A stretch of DNA of 46,808 nucleotides, from positions 1-46,808 of the forward strand of contig NZ_LYMM01000046.1 in the NCBI RefSeq assembly GCF_002896965.1. Reading direction: 5' to 3'. Shown piece after piece: positions 42,485-46,808 of this stretch. The DNA is from Novosphingobium guangzhouense (GTDB taxonomy: Bacteria > Pseudomonadota > Alphaproteobacteria > Sphingomonadales > Sphingomonadaceae). The translations under genes were made by a program, and so were the position numbers. Every line of letters starts with the position of its first letter. The stretch's first letter is position 1. The notes under the pieces were generated by a model that was not told where the DNA came from, did not search any database, and worked only from the letters and a program-made list of their open reading frames with translations.

Positions 42485-43884
42485 CCAGTGTCGTCAGCAC
42501 ACCTGCTGAGTTGCCGTCGCAACGCGCCGGCGATCATGGCATCCCGTTTGCCGAAGCGGTGGGAGTTTGGGCGCGCATCGCCGCCCTGAGCTTCGGCGGA
42601 CCTGCTGGTCAGATTGCCGTCATGCATCGTATCCTGGTGGAAGAGAAGAAGTGGATCGGGGAAGAGCGTTTCCTCCACGCCCTCAACTACTGCATGCTCC
42701 TTCCCGGACCCGAAGCACAGCAGCTTGCCGCCTACATCGGTTGGCTGCTCCATAAGACCAGGGGCGGTCTGGTCGCGGGAGCGCTGTTCGTCCTGCCGGG
42801 GTTCCTCGCGATCCTTGGCCTCAGTTATGTCTACGTGCTCCTGGGGCAGACACCGCTTATCGAGGGCATGTTCTTTGGTTTGAAGGCGGCTGTCCTCGCC
42901 GTGGTCCTTCAAGCGGTGGTGCGCGTGGGATCGCGAGCGCTCAGGAACAACGTGATGCGAGGGATCGCAGCGACTGCTTTCGTTGCCATCTTCTTTCTGG
43001 ATGCGCCATTCCCGCTGATTGTCTTGCTAGCCGGGATCGGCGGTTACATAGGAGGACGCGCGGGCCTTCCCGCCTTCAAGGGCGGTGGCGGCCACGGATC
43101 GGCAGGCGGCAGCGTCGTCCACGATGCGGATACCGCACTTGGGGAAGGCCTGCCCGAGCATGCCCGTCCCAACCTGGCATGGTCGCTGAAGATCTCGGGA
43201 GCTCTCCTTGTCCTGTGGCTCGCGCCTGTAATAGCGCTGCTGGTATTTGCCGGGCCGGACAACGTCTTTACGCAGATCGCCACATTCTTCAGCCAGATGG
43301 CTGTCGTGACTTTCGGCGGCGCCTACGCCGTTCTTGCCTATGTCGCACAAGAGGCTGTCGGCACCTATGGATGGTTGCAACCGGGCGAGATGCTGAACGG
43401 CCTCGGTCTCGCCGAGACCACGCCGGGACCACTTATCATGGTCACGCAGTTCGTCGGCTTCCTCGCCGCCTTTCGCGAGACGACCGGGATGTCTCCGCTC
43501 GTTGCGGCAACGCTCGGCGCGATCCTCACCACCTGGGTGACTTTCGTGCCCTGCTTCCTGTGGATTTTTGCCGGGGCACCATTCGTTGAGCGGCTGCGCG
43601 GCAATCGCGCGCTCTCTTCGGCGCTGATGGCTATCACGGCAGCGGTGGTCGGCGTCATCTTGAACCTCGCCGTCTGGTTCGCGATTCACACGCTTTTCAC
43701 GCGCACCCGCAAGGTCGACTTTATCGGTGAAGGACTCGACGTTCCGGTGCTTACCTCGCTGAATGTTGCAGCGCTTGTCCTGGCTCTGGCGGCGGCGGTC
43801 GCGGTCTTCAGGTTCAAGACCGGCATGATCCCCGTTCTTCTGGCATGTGCTGTTCTTGGCGCGGGCTATGTAGCGATCGTGTGA
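42481..43884 (+). CDS. chrA: Chromate efflux transporter ChrA (long-chain CHR)
   Basis: An inner membrane transporter of 467 residues with two homologous CHR domains. Conserved signatures SFGGPAGQIA (first half) and TFGGAYAVLAYV (second half) are present, plus PGPEAQQLAAYIG and TTPGPLIMVTQFVGF. About ten to twelve membrane segments can be seen. It exports chromate, probably by proton antiport. Translationally coupled to chrB. Confidence 0.95.
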   Translation: MTSVVSTPAELPSQRAGDHGIPFAEAVGVWARIAALSFGGPAGQIAVMHRILVEEKKWIGEERFLHALNYCMLLPGPEAQQLAAYIGWLLHKTRGGLVAGALFVLPGFLAILGLSYVYVLLGQTPLIEGMFFGLKAAVLAVVLQAVVRVGSRALRNNVMRGIAATAFVAIFFLDAPFPLIVLLAGIGGYIGGRAGLPAFKGGGGHGSAGGSVVHDADTALGEGLPEHARPNLAWSLKISGALLVLWLAPVIALLVFAGPDNVFTQIATFFSQMAVVTFGGAYAVLAYVAQEAVGTYGWLQPGEMLNGLGLAETTPGPLIMVTQFVGFLAAFRETTGMSPLVAATLGAILTTWVTFVPCFLWIFAGAPFVERLRGNRALSSALMAITAAVVGVILNLAVWFAIHTLFTRTRKVDFIGEGLDVPVLTSLNVAALVLALAAAVAVFRFKTGMIPVLLACAVLGAGYVAIV

Positions 43885-44629
43885 GGAATGCATCGTGACC
43901 GAACTTACGAGACGCGGCGCAATCCCGACCCTTGGAACGCCACGGTCATGGGTCTGCTTGACCGCTAGCAGCCCCGGGCTCGCACGACGATGAGCCGACG
44001 AACGTCTCCAAGGAAGCGACGCCGGCCTATTTTCGCGTCGCGTGCGCTCATGTCGTCAACGTCGCATTGCTTTCGGCATGGTGCAAAGGCTTCTCCGGGC
44101 TCCTGTCTCATTCCAGTCGAAGACCGACAAGTACCAAGCCCCCCCACCCTGCGCGGCGCCCGGCTGCTGCGTTGTCCTGATCGGCAAGGGGCTCGGGTTC
44201 ACAGAGGCGGGATATGGCCATTGAACCAGAACGCGTCGCTCATGGCACCTACGACTACAGCGTCAAGCTCGACACCCGCGCCTGCGGATCCATCTGCAAA
44301 CTTGCGGGTGCTGCCGGCGTCCGTCAAGAAAGCTAATCCGAAGCGAGACGGCGTCGTGGCGACACAGCGGGTCGAGGAAAGATCCTCTCGCTGCTGTTCC
44401 GCGAAGGTAATGGCGGTGGGCGGGAATTGAACCCGCCGGCTACGCCGCCGTGTGCCTCGGTGGAAGAGACCCACACATCGAATCTCCCCACACAACAGTG
44501 GCGGCGGCAAGTAGCACACAATTAGTGACGCTCAACACCACCACACACCATCGAGATTGTGGGGGTGGTGAGAAGCGCAGGCCGCTGTCGATCGTTTCTT
44601 GCCAACGGCCCGCCGGATCGCCTGCAGTG
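43885..44629. other. Gene-poor stretch with tRNA T-arm-like sequence
   Basis: No protein gene is supported. At 44420-44436 on the minus strand GCGGG-TTCAATT-CCCGC forms a tRNA-like T arm with the T-loop consensus, followed by a partial acceptor-like CCACCGC. No matching 5' acceptor or anticodon arm is seen nearby, so I do not call a tRNA. A Rho-type hairpin (CACCAC/GTGGTG) near 44540-44572 could end the next gene. Confidence 0.35.
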
Positions 44630-44863
44630 TTACTTGGTTGCGCCTTCAGCGGCGTCGCCGGCTTTGTCTGCGGCATTGCTCACGCTGTCGGCGGCGTTGG
44701 TGATCGCGTTGTTCTTCGCGGTTTCGCTGCCAGTGAGTTGGCTCACGAAGAAAACGCCTGCAATTACGGCCAGCAGCACGGCGATTGCGATGACGACACT
44801 CGCGCCGGAACTGCGGCGAGTTTCGACGACGGTGGTCGTGTGCGACGGATTGCGATCAACCAT
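44630..44863 (-). CDS. Small single-pass membrane protein
   Basis: A protein of 77 residues with one membrane helix (about 22-44, SSGASVVIAIAVLLAVIAGVFFV) and a C-terminal Ala/Asp/Lys-rich helical tail (NAADSVSNAADKAGDAAEGATK). GAGGTGAGG stands before ATG 44863. The N-terminus is basic, so the tail probably faces the periplasm. No function can be assigned. Confidence 0.65.
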   Translation of the reverse strand: MVDRNPSHTTTVVETRRSSGASVVIAIAVLLAVIAGVFFVSQLTGSETAKNNAITNAADSVSNAADKAGDAAEGATK

Positions 44864-45072
44864 TTACCTCACCTCACATTGTTGTCTGCATTGCCGTCAA
44901 CTCTGCCAACCCGCATCGGTTGCATGGGGGCTTTGACATGATTGCCACTCGGGATGGATTGGCCTTTCCAGAACCTCCCTCCGCCGAGCGACAACGCCGT
45001 TATCCCGCAACAACGCTCTTCGCGATGCGATAAGTATGGGAGGGCTGTCACTGGGTGCGTTGCACCCAATCC

Positions 45073-45243
45073 TCAGCTGCGCAAGGGAGCAAGTTGCCGG
45101 TGAACATTGATGAGCGACGCTCGGTACGCTTGCATGACGCGGGCCGCCCATTGAGCCTGTTGGTTCACATCGCTCGGCTCATGGTCCGCGTCGGCGGCGG
45201 CGACGATCTGGGTAGATCGAGTGGAGGCACGTTCGGTGGTCAT
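45073..45243 (-). CDS. Very small hypothetical protein
   Basis: A 56-residue frame from ATG 45243 (MTTERASTRSTQIVAAADAD...) ending with a helix QWAARVMQAYRASLINVHRQL. The ribosome site is weak. The longer frame to 45435 looks non-protein-like in its first half. Uncertain. Confidence 0.3.
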   Translation of the reverse strand: MTTERASTRSTQIVAAADADHEPSDVNQQAQWAARVMQAYRASLINVHRQLAPLRS

Positions 45244-45701
45244 AGGGCGTCTTTGTCGTGTCGTATCATTTTTGGGTGGCGTGAAGTTTTGGCATTTCCG
45301 GACCGCAAAATGCCGAGGACACAAATCAGTTCCGAGTTTAGTTTTGTCGCTTGAGTGCAAGGGCATGGAACGAGGCTCGCGCGCGATGAATGTTGTTGCA
45401 TGGACTCGCGCCAGCCTTATCCCCTCCATGCCCACGTCATTCTCGCTGACTCGTAGTCGCGCTTCGATAAGGCATCAGCGGCAGGAGAGAGAGAGCAAGT
45501 CTCCTGATGCACAGTACGACACGATGGCGTGGTGAAACCTAGCCGCTCTTCCGGTAGCCCAGCTTGGGGCGGGGTGACACGCTCTTGATGCTCTGAGCGT
45601 CCTGGCCGTCGCTCAGCCAGCCGCGGCAAATCCTCGACGCATCGGAAGGACTATAGTACTATAGGGGTGCAAGTGAGGGTCAAGCTGCGGGGCAGAGCGT
45701 A
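45244..45701. other. Intergenic stretch upstream of the membrane protein
   Basis: No gene is supported. It holds a 14-base perfect palindrome at 45651-45664, annotated separately. Confidence 0.35.
45651..45664. promoter_or_regulatory. Perfect 14-bp AT-rich palindrome, candidate operator
   Basis: CTATAGTACTATAG is a perfect palindrome in otherwise GC-rich DNA, 37 bases before the start of the membrane-protein gene. It contains TATAGT, so it could overlap a -10 element and serve as an operator. Confidence 0.45.
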
Positions 45702-46478
45702 ATGGATACAGCGATTGCAAATCGGCAGTTCTTCGCGGCCGAGACGCGCTTCTTCGCGATCACAGCCATAGTCATGGCGCTCATTAATGTCATCGCTTTC
45801 TCGTTCTTTGCTGCGATGGGCATATCGTCCTTTCGCGCTCCTTTTTCTGTGCATCTCCACGCAATTTTGTTCATGGGTTGGGTCCTGCTGTTTGTCTCGC
45901 AGGTGTCCCTCGCCGCAACCGGATCAATCAGGCTTCATCGCAAATTAGGGTGGCTGGCCGTCGGCTGGGCTGTGGCCATGGTGCTCGTTGGGACCGTGTC
46001 GACGGTATTGAGCGCTCAAAAGGCGGCAGTACCGTTCTTCTTCCTGCCCGCGCAGTTCTTACTGATGAACCCGCTCAGCGTGCTGCTGTTCGCGTCTCTT
46101 TTGATCGGCGGGGTGGTAAAGCGGCGCGATCGCGAGTGGCATCCACGGCTGATCATATGCGGGATGGCAGCTATCATGGGCCCTTCATTTGGAAGGCTGC
46201 TGCCCGCCCCGTTGCTGATGTATTCGATGCTGACGGCAGTCTTCATTGGTATGATCGCATTTCCGGTGGCGGGTATCGTGCGGGACAAACGCCGATACGG
46301 GAAGGTGCATCCCGCGTGGTGGCTGGGCCTTGCTTCACTCCTGCTTTTACAACTGGCCACTGAGACATTGGGCCGCAGTACGATCGCCGCGTCAATCTAT
46401 GAGCATGTGGTAATCGGAACACCCGGTGCGCGCGTCCCGCCGCTCATCTACCAATCCCCGCCGTTCCCGACGTCTTAG
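45702..46478 (+). CDS. Multi-pass membrane protein, haem-type histidines
   Basis: A protein of 258 residues with about seven hydrophobic segments. Histidines in HLHAILFMGWVLLFV and LHRKLGWLAVGWA, plus GxxxLHRKLG, recall small b-type cytochrome-like membrane proteins, though no exact family can be named. ATG 45702 follows a weak ribosome site. The palindrome 37 bases upstream suggests local control. It is the last gene before the IS630 end. Confidence 0.7.
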   Translation: MDTAIANRQFFAAETRFFAITAIVMALINVIAFSFFAAMGISSFRAPFSVHLHAILFMGWVLLFVSQVSLAATGSIRLHRKLGWLAVGWAVAMVLVGTVSTVLSAQKAAVPFFFLPAQFLLMNPLSVLLFASLLIGGVVKRRDREWHPRLIICGMAAIMGPSFGRLLPAPLLMYSMLTAVFIGMIAFPVAGIVRDKRRYGKVHPAWWLGLASLLLLQLATETLGRSTIAASIYEHVVIGTPGARVPPLIYQSPPFPTS

Positions 46479-46687
46479 TGGTAGTGTCGCCAGCCGCGCG
46501 GCTCACCTGTCGGAATGAACGACCCAGTGTGGACGGCTCTCCGTTGGCATGCGGCATATTGAGCTTTGCGTCGTTGGTTGGTGCGGCCGTGTGTCCGACC
46601 TGTTAATGCAGCATATGTGCTGCTGGTCGTAATGCCATTAGCGCCGCTCGGGTCCCGACCATTTTCGCGTACTCGAGGTGCTGGGTC

Positions 46688-46808
46688 TAGAGCGGTTTTC
46701 GATCATTCTGGTTCGTAGCCACATGATTTGAAGTAGTTGGCGCATTCCTGAGGCTGGAAGATATCGACGAGTTTGCCGATCAAGCTCCACAGGCCGCTGA
46801 CCGTTCGC
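46688..46808 (-). mobile_element. IS630-family insertion sequence, second inverted end fragment
   Basis: The reverse complement of positions 2-122, without mismatch. On the minus strand, 46703-46807 encodes the transposase C-terminus ending GYEPE with stop at 46703-46705; the terminal repeat ends at TA (46688-46689). Both copies point their 3' ends inwards. The rest of the element lies outside the window. Confidence 0.85.

Noticed and set aside
1..46808. Composite transposon bounded by two IS630 copies
   Set aside because: The window ends inside both IS fragments, so target duplications and full elements cannot be seen; a contig break at a repeat explains the layout more simply.
1..46808. 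CRISPR array, rRNA operon or complete tRNA
   Set aside because: I saw no regularly spaced repeats, no rRNA sequence, and no complete tRNA cloverleaf; only the T-arm-like fragment near 44.4 kb.

Overview
The window is high-GC, densely coded DNA that looks like an alphaproteobacterium, most probably a sphingomonad (Sphingomonadales). The gene content supports this: an EL222-like LOV-HTH regulator, a LovK/LovR-type LOV kinase pair, an FeS-type bacterial cryptochrome/photolyase, carotenoid genes, GGAAC-N16/17-CGTT (EcfG-type general stress) promoters, an alginate-export-type porin, and YozE-like and DUF6961-like small proteins. These assignments come from reading the sequence; no database search was run. 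Both window ends are the same 121-bp sequence in inverted orientation, the 3' end of an IS630-family transposase gene. The window may therefore be a contig that stopped in a repeat.

Layout. 1-1.1 kb: IS630 remnant and a YbiI/TraR-type C4 zinc-finger gene. 1.7-4.2 kb: hybrid histidine kinase. 4.4-12.3 kb: a light and carotenoid island made of a frameshifted FeS photolyase, an SDR and a renalase-like flavoprotein, a LOV-HTH regulator, one continuous gene fusing IspH to a CrtE/IspA-type prenyl synthase, and a divergent crtI. 12.4-17.5 kb: an accessory zone of tiny genes in overlapping operons, with a decayed Crp/Fnr gene and an SRAP fragment. 17.5-19.3 kb: a transglutaminase-like protein and two small stress-type genes. 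19.35-25.7 kb: a seven-gene operon with overlapping reading frames (three GT2/GT4 glycosyltransferases, one MurG-like transferase, an acyl-CoA-dehydrogenase-like flavoprotein, a PIG-L deacetylase and a NodS-like methyltransferase), directly downstream of katE. 28-30.8 kb: a Crp/Fnr regulator, then lovK and lovR, both broken. 31-35.6 kb: a small hydrophilic gene, a PHB depolymerase-family esterase behind a TGC-rich palindrome, and N-formylglutamate amidohydrolase divergent from two transglutaminase-like genes. 36-39.2 kb: autotransporter. 40.1-43.9 kb: porin divergent from chrB-chrA. 44-46.7 kb: small membrane proteins, then the second IS end.

Taken together the window reads as an envelope, light and oxidative-stress region. 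It holds photoreceptors (LOV-HTH, LovK), photoprotection (carotenoids, catalase, photolyase) and stress-sigma-type promoters, plus an uncharacterised glycoconjugate pathway. The two most novel items are the IspH-prenyl synthase fusion and the seven-gene coupled operon. Several genes carry single-base disruptions (photolyase, lovK, lovR, Crp/Fnr remnant). Whether these are real decay or read errors cannot be settled from this sequence alone.
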